From RGIG5612 sp045601405 (GTDB lineage Bacteria > Bacillota > Clostridia > Lachnospirales > Lachnospiraceae), in assembly GCA_045601405.1 (NCBI GenBank), contig JAZRZO010000082.1, forward strand, positions 1-20,858: a DNA stretch of 20,858 nucleotides. Direction: 5' to 3'. Positions 1 through 6,236 of the stretch are shown piece after piece. Below the pieces are notes generated by a model. The model worked only from the letters and a program-made list of their open reading frames with translations, was not told the DNA's origin and ran no database searches. The first letter of the stretch is position 1. Each line of letters starts with the position of its first letter. Made by a program: the position numbers and the translations under genes.

Positions 1-62
1 GGCCGGCAACACCCAAAAAATGCTCCTGATGAGCATTTTTTTCTGATGCCTAAGTGCTTTCC
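1..62 (+). repeat. 62-bp terminal repeat, left copy, with terminator-like hairpin
   Basis: This stretch matches positions 20797-20858 at 56 of 62 bases. It contains a hairpin with arms TGCTC (21-25) and GAGCA (31-35), flanked by an A-run (15-20) and a T-run (36-42), so it resembles an intrinsic terminator usable in both directions. Five of the six differences from the right copy fall inside the hairpin. Two of them (positions 23 and 33) form a compensatory C-G to A-T change and the other three are in the loop. It lies at the window edge, so its full extent is unknown. It is probably a multicopy intergenic element; function unknown. Confidence 0.75.
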
Positions 63-109
63 GGACTTGTGGACCGAAGCACTTGCCGCTAAAAGCCTCC
101 GAAAGGCAT
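46..109 (+). other. candidate structured element next to the terminal repeat
   Basis: Two nested helices can be drawn by eye: ATGCCT (46-51) with AGGCAT (104-109), and, inside it, AAGTGCTT (52-59) with AAGCACTT (77-84). An alternative small hairpin is GCCT (95-98) with AGGC (104-107). The first arms (46-59) are repeated at the window's right end, where the sequence stops before the partner arms. I do not recognise a known RNA family. It may be a structured RNA or just part of a palindromic repeat; the direction of transcription is unknown. Confidence 0.35.
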
Positions 110-176
110 AAGAACCAAAACGGCTCATCCAGAAACCCCCGGAAATACATATGCCGCAATCCGGCATGATATGAGC
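110..176. other. intergenic stretch with a small hairpin
   Basis: There is no gene here. A short hairpin has arms ATGCCG (151-156) and CGGCAT (162-167). The segment CTCATCC (124-130) followed by CCCCCGG resembles the module that precedes the palindromic repeats at other loci, here badly decayed. Confidence 0.3.
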
Positions 177-256
177 TCCCGCCGATGCTGCATATATATC
201 AACGGGCGACTAACCCGGCATGCGTCGCCCGGAGGTATATATGCTGCAAGGCGGGA
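177..256 (+). repeat. TAACCCGGC long-palindrome repeat, copy A
   Basis: An 80-bp imperfect palindrome. The outer arms are TCCCGCC (177-183) and GGCGGGA (250-256), the middle arms GCATATATATC and GGTATATATGC, and the inner arms CGGGCGAC (203-210) and GTCGCCCG (223-230). The 12-nt loop begins TAACCCGGC (211-219). One G-T wobble interrupts the middle stem. It lies downstream of the tuf terminator, outside any gene. Orientation is defined by the loop and is the same in all copies in the window. Confidence 0.8.
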
Positions 257-273
257 TGGTAGATTTCACATGC

Positions 274-294
274 ACCCCCCCCGGAGGGGAAGGC
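274..294 (+). repeat. remnant of the CCGGAGGGG leader module
   Basis: A C-run followed by CCGGAGGGGAAGGC matches the module that precedes the palindromic repeats near 6052, 17001 and 20396. No palindrome follows it here, so it looks like a leftover leader of a lost unit between copy A and the tuf terminator. Confidence 0.45.
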
Positions 295-314
295 AATGAT
301 CCCCTGTCTCCATA

Positions 315-347
315 AAAAAGGCTCCCGGAAGAACTCCGGGAGCCTTT
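315..347 (-). terminator. intrinsic terminator of tuf
   Basis: A perfect hairpin with arms around GGCTCCCGGA and TCCGGGAGCC and a 5-nt loop is followed, on the minus strand, by a T-run. It begins about 24 bp past the tuf stop codon and closes the rpsL-rpsG-fusA-tuf transcription unit. Confidence 0.9.
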
Positions 348-370
348 GATAATACTGAGTCTGTCAGGAA

Positions 371-1561
371 TTATTCTACGATGGTAGCAACCTTTCCTGA
401 ACCTACTGTACGTCCACCTTCACGGATAGCGAATCCAAGACCCTGCTCCATAGCGATAGGATGGATAAGCTCAACGCTGATCTCTACGTTATCGCCGGGC
501 ATGCACATCTCAACGCCATCAGGAAGATTGCAAACGCCTGTTACATCTGTTGTTCTGAAGTAGAACTGCGGACGATAGTTGTTAAAGAACGGTGTGTGAC
601 GTCCGCCCTCATCTTTAGTAAGAACGTAAACCTGGCCAGTGAATTTCTTGTGGCAGGTTACAGATCCCGGCTTGCAGACAACCTGTCCGCGCTCGATATC
701 TGTACGGTCAACACCACGAAGAAGAACACCAATGTTATCGCCTGCCTGGCCTTCATCAAGAAGCTTACGGAACATCTCGATTCCTGTAACAACTGTCTTG
801 CGAACGTCTTCGCGGATACCAAGGATCTCAACTTCTTCCTGAACATGAAGAATACCACGCTCTACACGGCCGGTAGCAACTGTACCACGGCCAGTGATAG
901 TGAATACGTCCTCAACAGGCATAAGGAAAGGCTTGTCAGTATCACGAACCGGATCCGGGATATATTCATCAACAGCATCCATAAGTTCCATGATCTTGTC
1001 CTGCCATGCAGCGTCTCCTTCAAGAGCCTTAAGAGCTGAAGCGCGGATAACCGGAATATCATCTCCCGGGAACTCATACTCGTTAAGAAGATCTCTGATG
1101 TCCATCTCAACAAGCTCTAAGAGCTCTTCGTCATCCACCATGTCGCATTTGTTCATGAAAACAACTATATAAGGAACACCTACCTGACGTGCAAGCAGGA
1201 TATGCTCTTTTGTCTGAGCCATAACACCGTCTGTTGCCGCAACAACCAGGATAGCTCCGTCCATCTGAGCAGCACCGGTGATCATGTTCTTAACGTAATC
1301 GGCGTGGCCCGGGCAGTCAACGTGTGCGTAGTGACGCTTAGCTGTCTCGTACTCAACGTGTGCTGTGGAGATCGTGATACCACGAGCTCTTTCTTCCGGA
1401 GCCTTGTCGATGTTATCGAATGCTACAAACTCGCCAAGACCTAATCTCTCGTGAAGTGTTTTTGTGATTGCGGCTGTAAGTGTTGTTTTACCATGGTCAA
1501 CGTGGCCGATGGTACCGATGTTACAGTGCGCTTTGTTTCTTTCAAATTTAGCTTTTGCCAT
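371..1561 (-). CDS. tuf: elongation factor Tu
   Basis: EF-Tu carries aminoacyl-tRNA to the ribosomal A site as a GTP complex. The 396-residue product is full length. The GTPase domain shows GHVDHGKT (residues 19-26), the effector-region RGIT (60-63), DCPGH (82-86, with the catalytic histidine), NKCD (137-140) and SAL (175-177). Two beta-barrel domains follow, ending in a tail like that of other EF-Tu proteins. The ATG start is preceded by AAGGAGG at a good distance. It is the last gene of the str cluster and lies 126 bp after fusA, but it also has its own promoter (1649-1677) and terminator. No departures from function-critical residues are seen. Confidence 0.98.
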   Translation of the reverse strand: MAKAKFERNKAHCNIGTIGHVDHGKTTLTAAITKTLHERLGLGEFVAFDNIDKAPEERARGITISTAHVEYETAKRHYAHVDCPGHADYVKNMITGAAQMDGAILVVAATDGVMAQTKEHILLARQVGVPYIVVFMNKCDMVDDEELLELVEMDIRDLLNEYEFPGDDIPVIRASALKALEGDAAWQDKIMELMDAVDEYIPDPVRDTDKPFLMPVEDVFTITGRGTVATGRVERGILHVQEEVEILGIREDVRKTVVTGIEMFRKLLDEGQAGDNIGVLLRGVDRTDIERGQVVCKPGSVTCHKKFTGQVYVLTKDEGGRHTPFFNNYRPQFYFRTTDVTGVCNLPDGVEMCMPGDNVEISVELIHPIAMEQGLGFAIREGGRTVGSGKVATIVE

Positions 1562-1595
1562 TTTTGTGATCCCTCCTTGATCTTTGTACCCTCAT

Positions 1596-1624
1596 GGGCT
1601 AATTTTCCTTTAGCCCGTAAGGGC
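1596..1624 (-). promoter_or_regulatory. tuf leader with mutually exclusive hairpins
   Basis: In the tuf 5' leader, GCCC/GGGC (1613-1616 with 1621-1624, 4-nt loop) and a 7-bp stem GGGCTAA/TTAGCCC (1596-1602 with 1610-1616) share the same strand segment and cannot form together. No T-run follows, so this is not a classical attenuator. Pairing seen by eye; a regulatory role is inferred only. Confidence 0.35.
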
Positions 1625-1648
1625 CAGGTCTTTTAAAGGCTGCAATAC

Positions 1649-1677
1649 ATTATATTGTATTGATCTTTTGTTTTCAA
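1649..1677 (-). promoter_or_regulatory. promoter for tuf
   Basis: On the minus strand, -35 TTGAAA (1672-1677) and -10 TATAAT (1649-1654) are separated by 17 bp. The predicted start is near 1642, giving a leader of about 80 nt. This lets tuf be made in excess over fusA, as cells need far more EF-Tu than EF-G. Confidence 0.8.
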
Positions 1678-1687
1678 GCCTTTGTCC

Positions 1688-3805
1688 TTATTTTTCTTTA
1701 CTTGTAATGATTTTGTCCTGTACATTCTTCGGAACCTTTTCATATCTCTCGAAGAACATTGAATAGTTACCTCTTCCCTGTGTTCTGGAACGCAGGTCAG
1801 TTGAATAACCAAACATTTCCGCAAGCGGTACGAAGCCTTTTATCATCTTGCCTCCGCCGATATCTTCCATGCCTTCGATGCGGCCTCTGCGGCCGTTGAT
1901 ATCACCGATAACATCACCCATATACTCTTCAGGGGTTGTTACCTCAACCCTCATGATCGGTTCTAAGAGAACGGGCTCTGCCTGTGCCATAGCATCCTTA
2001 AACGCAAGTGAACCTGCGACATGGAACGCCATTTCCGAAGAGTCTACTTCGTGGTATGAACCATCGTAAACCGTAGCCTTTATGCCGAGAACCGGGAATC
2101 CCGCAAGTATACCTGCTTTTGCAGCTTCCTCGATACCTGCACCGACTGCAGGAATGTATTCCTTCGGTATAGCGCCGCCCACGATTTCTGAAGCGAACTC
2201 AAATGTCTTTTCAGCGTTCGCATCCATGGGCTCGAAGCGCACTTTACAGTGTCCGTACTGTCCGCGGCCACCGCTCTGCTTAGCATATTTGCTGTCAACA
2301 TCAACAGGTTTGGTAAAGGTCTCTTTGTAGGCAACCTGTGGAGCGCCTACATTTGCTTCCACTTTAAATTCACGAAGAAGTCTGTCAACGATTATCTCCA
2401 GGTGAAGCTCACCCATTCCCGCGATGATCGTCTGGCCTGTTTCCTCGTTGGTGTATGCTCTGAAGGTCGGATCCTCCTCAGCAAGCTTTGCAAGAGCCTC
2501 GCTCATTTTGCCCTGACCAGCCTTGGTCTTAGGCTCGATAGCAACCTCGATAACAGGCTCCGGAAATTCCATGGATTCAAGGATAACCGGATGCTTTTCA
2601 TCACAGATGGTATCACCTGTTGTTGTTATCTTAAAGCCTACTACAGCAGCAATGTCGCCGGCATAAACTTTGTCGAGCTCTGCTCTGTGGTTAGCGTGCA
2701 TCTGAAGGATACGGCCCGCGCGCTCTTTTTTGTCCTTTGTTGCGTTAAGCGTGTATGATCCGGAGTTCATTGTTCCGGAATAAACTCTTATATACGCGAG
2801 CTTTCCTACAAACGGGTCAGTCATGATCTTGAATGCCAGAGCCGAGAACGGTTCCTCATCTGAAGAATGACGGACTACTTCCTTGCCATGCTCATCGACA
2901 CCTTCGATATCCGGCACATCGGTAGGAGCCGGCATATATTCGATAACGGCATCAAGAAGTTTTTGAACGCCCTTGTTCCTGTAGGCTGTTCCGCAGCATA
3001 CCGGAACGATAGTGCATTCACAGGTTCCTTTTCTTAACGCTGCCTTAAGCTCTTCCTCGGTAGGGATCTCATCCTCAAGGAATTTAAGCGTAAGCTCTTC
3101 ATCAAGTTCGCATATCTTCTCAACCATATCGGAGCGGTAAAGTTCCGCCTCGTCCTTCATATCTTCAGGGATGGGCTCAATGGAGATATCCTCACCCTTC
3201 TCATCGTTGTAGATATATGCCTGCATCTCAAAAAGATCGATTATACCCTTGAATTCATCTTCCTTTCCTATGGGAAGCTGAACAGGGACAGCGTTCTTTC
3301 CGAGTCGTGTCTTGATCATTTCCACAGCATTGTAGAAATCTGCTCCCATTATGTCCATCTTGTTGATGAACGCCATACGCGGCACATTGTATTTATCCGC
3401 CTGTCTCCATACATTTTCCGACTGCGGCTCAACACCTCCTTTAGCGCAGAAAACACCTACGGCGCCATCGAGGACACGAAGTGACCTCTCAACCTCAACC
3501 GTAAAATCGACATGTCCCGGTGTATCGATGATGTTGATACGATGCTCTTTAGCTCCCGGTGCGACATTGTTCTCTTTCTGAAGAGTCCAGTGGCATGTCG
3601 TGGCTGCGGAAGTAATAGTAATACCTCTCTCCTGTTCCTGCGCCATCCAGTCCATGGTGGCAGTACCTTCGTGAGTATCCCCAATCTTATAATTCACTCC
3701 GGTATAATATAGGATACGTTCCGTAAGCGTGGTCTTTCCGGCGTCGATATGCGCCATAATACCGATATTACGAGTACGATCCAGTGGATATTCTCTTCCA
3801 GCCAA
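1688..3805 (-). CDS. fusA: elongation factor G
   Basis: EF-G is the GTPase that drives ribosomal translocation. The 705-residue product is the normal length for canonical EF-G. The G domain shows AHIDAGKTT (residues 18-26), RGITI (60-64), DTPGHVD (94-100) and NKMD (148-151), followed by domains II to V. The start is TTG at 3805, because an in-frame TAA lies 12 bases upstream (3818-3820) and AAGGAGG sits 7 bases before the TTG. It follows rpsG by 15 bp, so the two are co-transcribed. The rare start codon on such a highly expressed gene is notable but the Shine-Dalgarno match is strong. Confidence 0.97.
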   Translation of the reverse strand: MAGREYPLDRTRNIGIMAHIDAGKTTLTERILYYTGVNYKIGDTHEGTATMDWMAQEQERGITITSAATTCHWTLQKENNVAPGAKEHRINIIDTPGHVDFTVEVERSLRVLDGAVGVFCAKGGVEPQSENVWRQADKYNVPRMAFINKMDIMGADFYNAVEMIKTRLGKNAVPVQLPIGKEDEFKGIIDLFEMQAYIYNDEKGEDISIEPIPEDMKDEAELYRSDMVEKICELDEELTLKFLEDEIPTEEELKAALRKGTCECTIVPVCCGTAYRNKGVQKLLDAVIEYMPAPTDVPDIEGVDEHGKEVVRHSSDEEPFSALAFKIMTDPFVGKLAYIRVYSGTMNSGSYTLNATKDKKERAGRILQMHANHRAELDKVYAGDIAAVVGFKITTTGDTICDEKHPVILESMEFPEPVIEVAIEPKTKAGQGKMSEALAKLAEEDPTFRAYTNEETGQTIIAGMGELHLEIIVDRLLREFKVEANVGAPQVAYKETFTKPVDVDSKYAKQSGGRGQYGHCKVRFEPMDANAEKTFEFASEIVGGAIPKEYIPAVGAGIEEAAKAGILAGFPVLGIKATVYDGSYHEVDSSEMAFHVAGSLAFKDAMAQAEPVLLEPIMRVEVTTPEEYMGDVIGDINGRRGRIEGMEDIGGGKMIKGFVPLAEMFGYSTDLRSRTQGRGNYSMFFERYEKVPKNVQDKIITSKEK

Positions 3806-3820
3806 GGTATTTCCTCCTTA

Positions 3821-4291
3821 TCAGAATCTGTAATGAGCAAATGCTTTGTTAGCCTCTGCCATTCTATGCATGTCTTCTTTTCTTTTAACAGATGCGCCGG
3901 TTTCGTTTGCCGCATCCATTATCTCGTTGGCAAGCCTTTCTTCCATAGTCTTTTCAGATCTCTGTCTTGAAAAGAGAGTGAGCCAGCGAAGGCCTAAAGC
4001 CTGGCGTCTTTCAGGACGCACCTCGATGGGAACCTGGTATGTTGCACCACCGATCCTTCTTGCTTTGACCTCTAATGCGGGCATAATGTTGTTAAGTGCA
4101 GTCTCAAAAACCTCAAGAGCAGGCTTTCCTGTCTTTTCCTCAACACGTCCGAAAGCGCCGTAAACTATCTTCTGCGCTACGCCCTTCTTACCGTCTAACA
4201 TTATGTTATTGATAAGCTTAGTTACTACTACGCTGCCGTACAGCGGATCCGCCAATACGTCTCTTTTTGGGGTATGTCCTTTACGTGGCAC
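3821..4291 (-). CDS. rpsG: 30S ribosomal protein S7
   Basis: S7 is a primary 16S rRNA-binding protein that nucleates the head of the small subunit. A longer reading frame opens at 4354, but the GTG at 4291 gives the canonical 156 residues beginning (M)PRKGHTPKRDVL and has AAGGAGG eight bases upstream; I therefore place the start there. The C-terminus (AHYRF) is typical. It lies between rpsL and fusA in the conserved str order. S7 is the autoregulator of this operon in Escherichia coli; whether the 138-bp rpsL-rpsG gap serves that role here is not known. Confidence 0.95.
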   Translation of the reverse strand: MPRKGHTPKRDVLADPLYGSVVVTKLINNIMLDGKKGVAQKIVYGAFGRVEEKTGKPALEVFETALNNIMPALEVKARRIGGATYQVPIEVRPERRQALGLRWLTLFSRQRSEKTMEERLANEIMDAANETGASVKRKEDMHRMAEANKAFAHYRF

Positions 4292-4429
4292 GTTTCTTCC
4301 CTCCTTAAACAAATAATTTAAATCATCGGTACTCACTTTGTGTGTCGGTGCCATCGGACATAATAGAATTTATAGATATAGAACCATATGCCTTTTGGCA
4401 ACCATCTTCAATTGTAAGTTAAAATTACC
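4292..4429 (-). other. rpsL-rpsG intercistronic region
   Basis: This 138-bp spacer is unusually long for the operon. It holds a small hairpin with arms TGCC and GGCA around an A4 loop and the rpsG ribosome binding site. A weak promoter-like TTGCCA with TATCTA at 17 bp spacing is also visible but not convincing. By analogy with E. coli it could be an S7 feedback site; the sequence does not prove this. Confidence 0.35.
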
Positions 4430-4846
4430 TCAGGCTTTCTTCGGCTTCTTAGCGCCGTACTTGGACCTTGCCTGCTTGCGGTCTGCAACGCCTGCAGTAT
4501 CCAGTGTGCCTCTGATAACGTGGTATCTTGTTCCCGGAAGGTCTTTTACCCTGCCGCCACGAACTAAAACAACACTATGCTCCTGAAGGTTGTGACCCTC
4601 GCCGGGGATATAGCTTGTTACTTCGATACCGTTTGAAAGACGAACTCTGGCTATCTTTCTTAAAGCTGAGTTAGGCTTCTTCGGTGTAGCCGTCTTAACT
4701 GCTGTGCACACACCACGCTTCTGAGGTGATGGCGCATCCGTAGTCTTCTTGCGAAGAGAGTTGTAATTCTTCTGAAGAGCCGGCGCAGTTGACTTTTTAA
4801 CAGATGTCTGTCTTCCTTTTCTAACTAACTGATTAAATGTCGGCAT
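4430..4846 (-). CDS. rpsL: 30S ribosomal protein S12
   Basis: S12 sits at the decoding centre. The start is placed at the ATG at 4846, which gives a 138-residue product beginning MPTFNQLVRKGRQ and has AAAGGAG upstream; the open frame extends further to 4885 without ribosome binding support. The protein carries the about 14-residue insertion typical of Firmicutes before the PKKPNSA motif. Lysines 56 and 57 in that motif correspond to E. coli K42 and K43, and the later RVKDLPG lysine is also present, so the residues commonly altered in streptomycin resistance are wild type. It is the first gene of the str operon. Confidence 0.97.
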   Translation of the reverse strand: MPTFNQLVRKGRQTSVKKSTAPALQKNYNSLRKKTTDAPSPQKRGVCTAVKTATPKKPNSALRKIARVRLSNGIEVTSYIPGEGHNLQEHSVVLVRGGRVKDLPGTRYHVIRGTLDTAGVADRKQARSKYGAKKPKKA

Positions 4847-4873
4847 ATCGTTCTCCTTTCTTAATATTATTAT

Positions 4874-4916
4874 CTGTATAAACATACAGAACGGGCACGT
4901 TTCGATAAACGCGCCC
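4874..4916 (-). promoter_or_regulatory. rpsL mRNA leader with two hairpins
   Basis: Two hairpins occupy the predicted 5' leader. A 10-bp stem with one G-T pair (4893-4916, loop of 4) lies right at the transcript start, and a 6-bp stem CTGTAT/ATACAG with a 4-nt loop lies at 4874-4889. Neither is followed by a T-run. They may protect the mRNA 5' end or serve feedback control; function inferred. Confidence 0.4.
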
Positions 4917-4920
4917 GATA

Positions 4921-4949
4921 ATTGTATTTAATATATGTTTTAAAGTCAA
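4921..4949 (-). promoter_or_regulatory. promoter for the rpsL-rpsG-fusA-tuf operon
   Basis: On the minus strand, -35 TTGACT (4944-4949) and -10 TACAAT (4921-4926) are separated by 17 bp, within the 120-bp gap between rpsI and rpsL. The predicted start is near 4914, about 68 nt before the rpsL ATG. No convincing terminator separates rpsI from this promoter, so some read-through from rplM-rpsI is possible. Confidence 0.8.
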
Positions 4950-4966
4950 GAAAAACTTGGATAAAA

Positions 4967-5356
4967 CTACCTCTTTGAGAACTGAGGCGCGCGCCTTGCG
5001 CCCTTGAGGCCGTATTTCTTTCTTTCCTTCATGCGCGGATCTCTTGTGAGATATCCTGCTTTTTTCAGTACAGGTCTGTTTTCCGCATCAGCCTGAACGA
5101 GCGCCCTTGCGATGCCGTGACGGATAGCGCCTGCCTGACCGGTATAGCCGCCGCCTTTTACTGTAACGATAACATCATATTTTCCGGCACTGCCTAACGT
5201 TTCCAGCGGCTGGCGAACAATAACCTTAAGTGTTTCATATCCGAAATAATCGTCTATGTCTCTTTTATTTATTGTGATAGTTCCATTTCCCGGAGCAAGG
5301 TATACTCTTGCGATACTCTTTTTTCTTCTTCCGGTTCCGTAAAATTTATCTGCCAA
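4967..5356 (-). CDS. rpsI: 30S ribosomal protein S9
   Basis: S9 is a small-subunit head protein whose C-terminal tail contacts the P-site tRNA. The 129-residue product has the typical N-terminus with YGTGRRKKSIARV, the GGGYTGQAGAIRHGIARAL region and the conserved terminal SKR. The start codon is TTG at 5356, with AAGGAGG eight bases upstream and no better in-frame ATG. It lies 20 bp after rplM, the standard L13-S9 pair. Confidence 0.97.
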   Translation of the reverse strand: MADKFYGTGRRKKSIARVYLAPGNGTITINKRDIDDYFGYETLKVIVRQPLETLGSAGKYDVIVTVKGGGYTGQAGAIRHGIARALVQADAENRPVLKKAGYLTRDPRMKERKKYGLKGARRAPQFSKR

Positions 5357-5376
5357 TGTTATTTCCTCCTTTCAGC

Positions 5377-5805
5377 TTAGACTTCCATAACTTCCGGCTT
5401 CTGCGCCTGGTGCGGATGCTCTGCTCCTGCGTACACGAAGAGCTTTTTGATCATCCTGCGACCCAGCGACCCCTTGGGAAGCATACCCTTAACTGCAAGT
5501 TCAATAACCTTTTCCGGTTTTCTGGCGAGCATAGTCTTAAGATCGGTCTCTTTCATACCGCCCACATATTCTGAGTGGTGGTAATAGATCTTCTGATCGA
5601 GCTTCTTTCCAGAAACACGGATTTTTTCTGCGTTAACTACGATAACATAATCGCCCGTGTCCTCATGAGGTGTGAATACAGGTTTGTTCTTGCCTCTTAA
5701 GACCTTGGCGATCTCGCTGGAAAGACGTCCGAGAGTTTTTCCGGCTGCATCAACAACAAACCACTTTCTCTCAATCTTTTCAGGATTAGCCATGTAAGTT
5801 TTCAT
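5377..5805 (-). CDS. rplM: 50S ribosomal protein L13
   Basis: L13 is an early assembly protein of the large subunit. The 142-residue product starts MKTYMANPEKIERKW and includes the conserved GKTLGRLSSEIAKVLRGK and YHHSEYVGGMK regions, at standard length. The ATG at 5805 has AGGAGG seven bases upstream. It is first in the rplM-rpsI unit, with its own promoter about 170 bp upstream and a leader that can fold. Confidence 0.97.
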   Translation of the reverse strand: MKTYMANPEKIERKWFVVDAAGKTLGRLSSEIAKVLRGKNKPVFTPHEDTGDYVIVVNAEKIRVSGKKLDQKIYYHHSEYVGGMKETDLKTMLARKPEKVIELAVKGMLPKGSLGRRMIKKLFVYAGAEHPHQAQKPEVMEV

Positions 5806-5965
5806 TGATCTTCCTCCTAAATGTCTTTGGTTCCTGTTACACCATCAGCTGCAATGTCCGGACAGCTCCCTTCGCACAACATGAACCGTTATATACATTT
5901 TACTTCCGGCAGCTTCTTATGGCCGTTCGGGGCTTAATGAATAGCCACAAAACCTACCGTCACAA
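5806..5965 (-). promoter_or_regulatory. rplM 5' leader, possible L13 autoregulatory leader
   Basis: About 160 nt separate the predicted transcript start from the rplM ATG. Visible pairings are AGCTG/CAGCT (5863-5867 with 5847-5851), enclosing the 10-bp palindrome TGTCCGGACA (5855-5864), and CGGC/GCCG further 5'. Firmicutes often carry an L13 leader RNA at this place. I could not match the consensus by eye, so the family assignment is tentative. Confidence 0.35.
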
Positions 5966-5971
5966 GTTGGT

Positions 5972-6000
5972 ATTCTATATTAAGACATCAGCAGTGTCAA
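5972..6000 (-). promoter_or_regulatory. promoter for rplM-rpsI
   Basis: On the minus strand, -35 TTGACA (5995-6000) is perfect and -10 TAGAAT (5972-5977) matches 5 of 6, with 17 bp spacing. The predicted start is near 5965. Confidence 0.85.
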
Positions 6001-6019
6001 GAAAATATATGGAAGGGAT

Positions 6020-6068
6020 CAGCCCTCATCCGTCGCCTTCGGCGCCACCTTCCCCCGGAGGGGGGCTG
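6020..6068 (+). repeat. CTCATCC/CCGGAGGGG leader module before repeat copy B
   Basis: The module is closed by CAGCC (6020-6024) with GGCTG (6064-6068). Inside are hairpins CGCC/GGCG (6034-6037 with 6041-6044) and CCCCC/GGGGG (6052-6056 with 6060-6064; its last G is shared with the outer stem). Palindromic motifs of this look are widespread in gut Clostridia. It lies directly upstream of palindrome copy B, as similar modules do at 16972 and 20390. Confidence 0.55.
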
Positions 6069-6070
6069 TG

Positions 6071-6152
6071 TTCCCGCCGAAGTTGCATATATATCGACGG
6101 GCGACTAACCCGGCATCTGTCGCCCGGAGATATATATGCTGCAAGGCGGGAA
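6071..6152 (+). repeat. TAACCCGGC long-palindrome repeat, copy B
   Basis: An 82-bp palindrome. The outer arms are TTCCCGCC (6071-6078) and GGCGGGAA (6145-6152), the middle arms GCATATATATC and GATATATATGC, and the inner arms CGGGCGAC and GTCGCCCG. The loop starts TAACCCGGC. A symmetrical GA/GA internal loop, able to form tandem sheared G-A pairs in RNA, separates middle and inner stems. It sits between the divergent rplM and carA promoters. Confidence 0.85.
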
Positions 6153-6198
6153 TTAAGACTTCATATGTGGAAGGCTGTTATCCCGCCCATATTTTTTT
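6145..6198 (+). terminator. possible terminator-like alternative hairpin upstream of carA
   Basis: The right outer arm of copy B, GGCGGGA (6145-6151), can instead pair with TCCCGCC (6181-6187), with a small CTTC/GAAG stem inside. Seven Ts follow at 6192-6198. It could stop transcripts arriving from copy B before they reach the carA promoter. The 29-nt loop makes it a weak candidate. Confidence 0.35.
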
Positions 6199-6226
6199 GA
6201 CATCAATAAAAATCCTGTGATAAAAT
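6197..6226 (+). promoter_or_regulatory. promoter for carAB, placing the start almost at the ATG
   Basis: A perfect -35 TTGACA (6197-6202) and an extended -10 TGATAAAAT (hexamer TAAAAT at 6221-6226) are separated by 18 bp. Transcription should begin around 6232-6234, only 3 to 5 nt before the carA ATG at 6237. No Shine-Dalgarno sequence lies between. Confidence 0.75.
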
Positions 6227-6236
6227 CCTTTTTATT

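Noticed and set aside
1..62. End repeats as proof of a circular replicon
   Set aside because: The two copies differ at 6 of 62 bases, including a compensatory pair, so they are distinct copies and not a circularisation overlap.
231..243. GGAG followed by ATG in the right arm of palindromes A, B and F, like a ribosome binding site with start codon
   Set aside because: The frames that follow differ in length and sequence (24 codons in A, 6 in B, 8 in F) and share only the repeat-derived MLxGG. Copies C, D and E lack the GGAG-ATG arrangement, so no conserved peptide is made.
461..1039. A 192-residue plus-strand frame opposite tuf
   Set aside because: It is the antisense of a highly conserved EF-Tu gene and shows no protein family features or ribosome binding site.
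4310..4390. A possible internal promoter (TTGCCA with TATCTA) before rpsG
   Set aside because: The hexamers are poor matches, and the TTGCCA is part of a small hairpin. The upstream rpsL promoter is sufficient.
5805..6200. A 131-residue plus-strand frame between rplM and carA
   Set aside because: It covers the rplM leader, the rplM promoter and repeat copy B. It has no ribosome binding site and no recognisable protein features.
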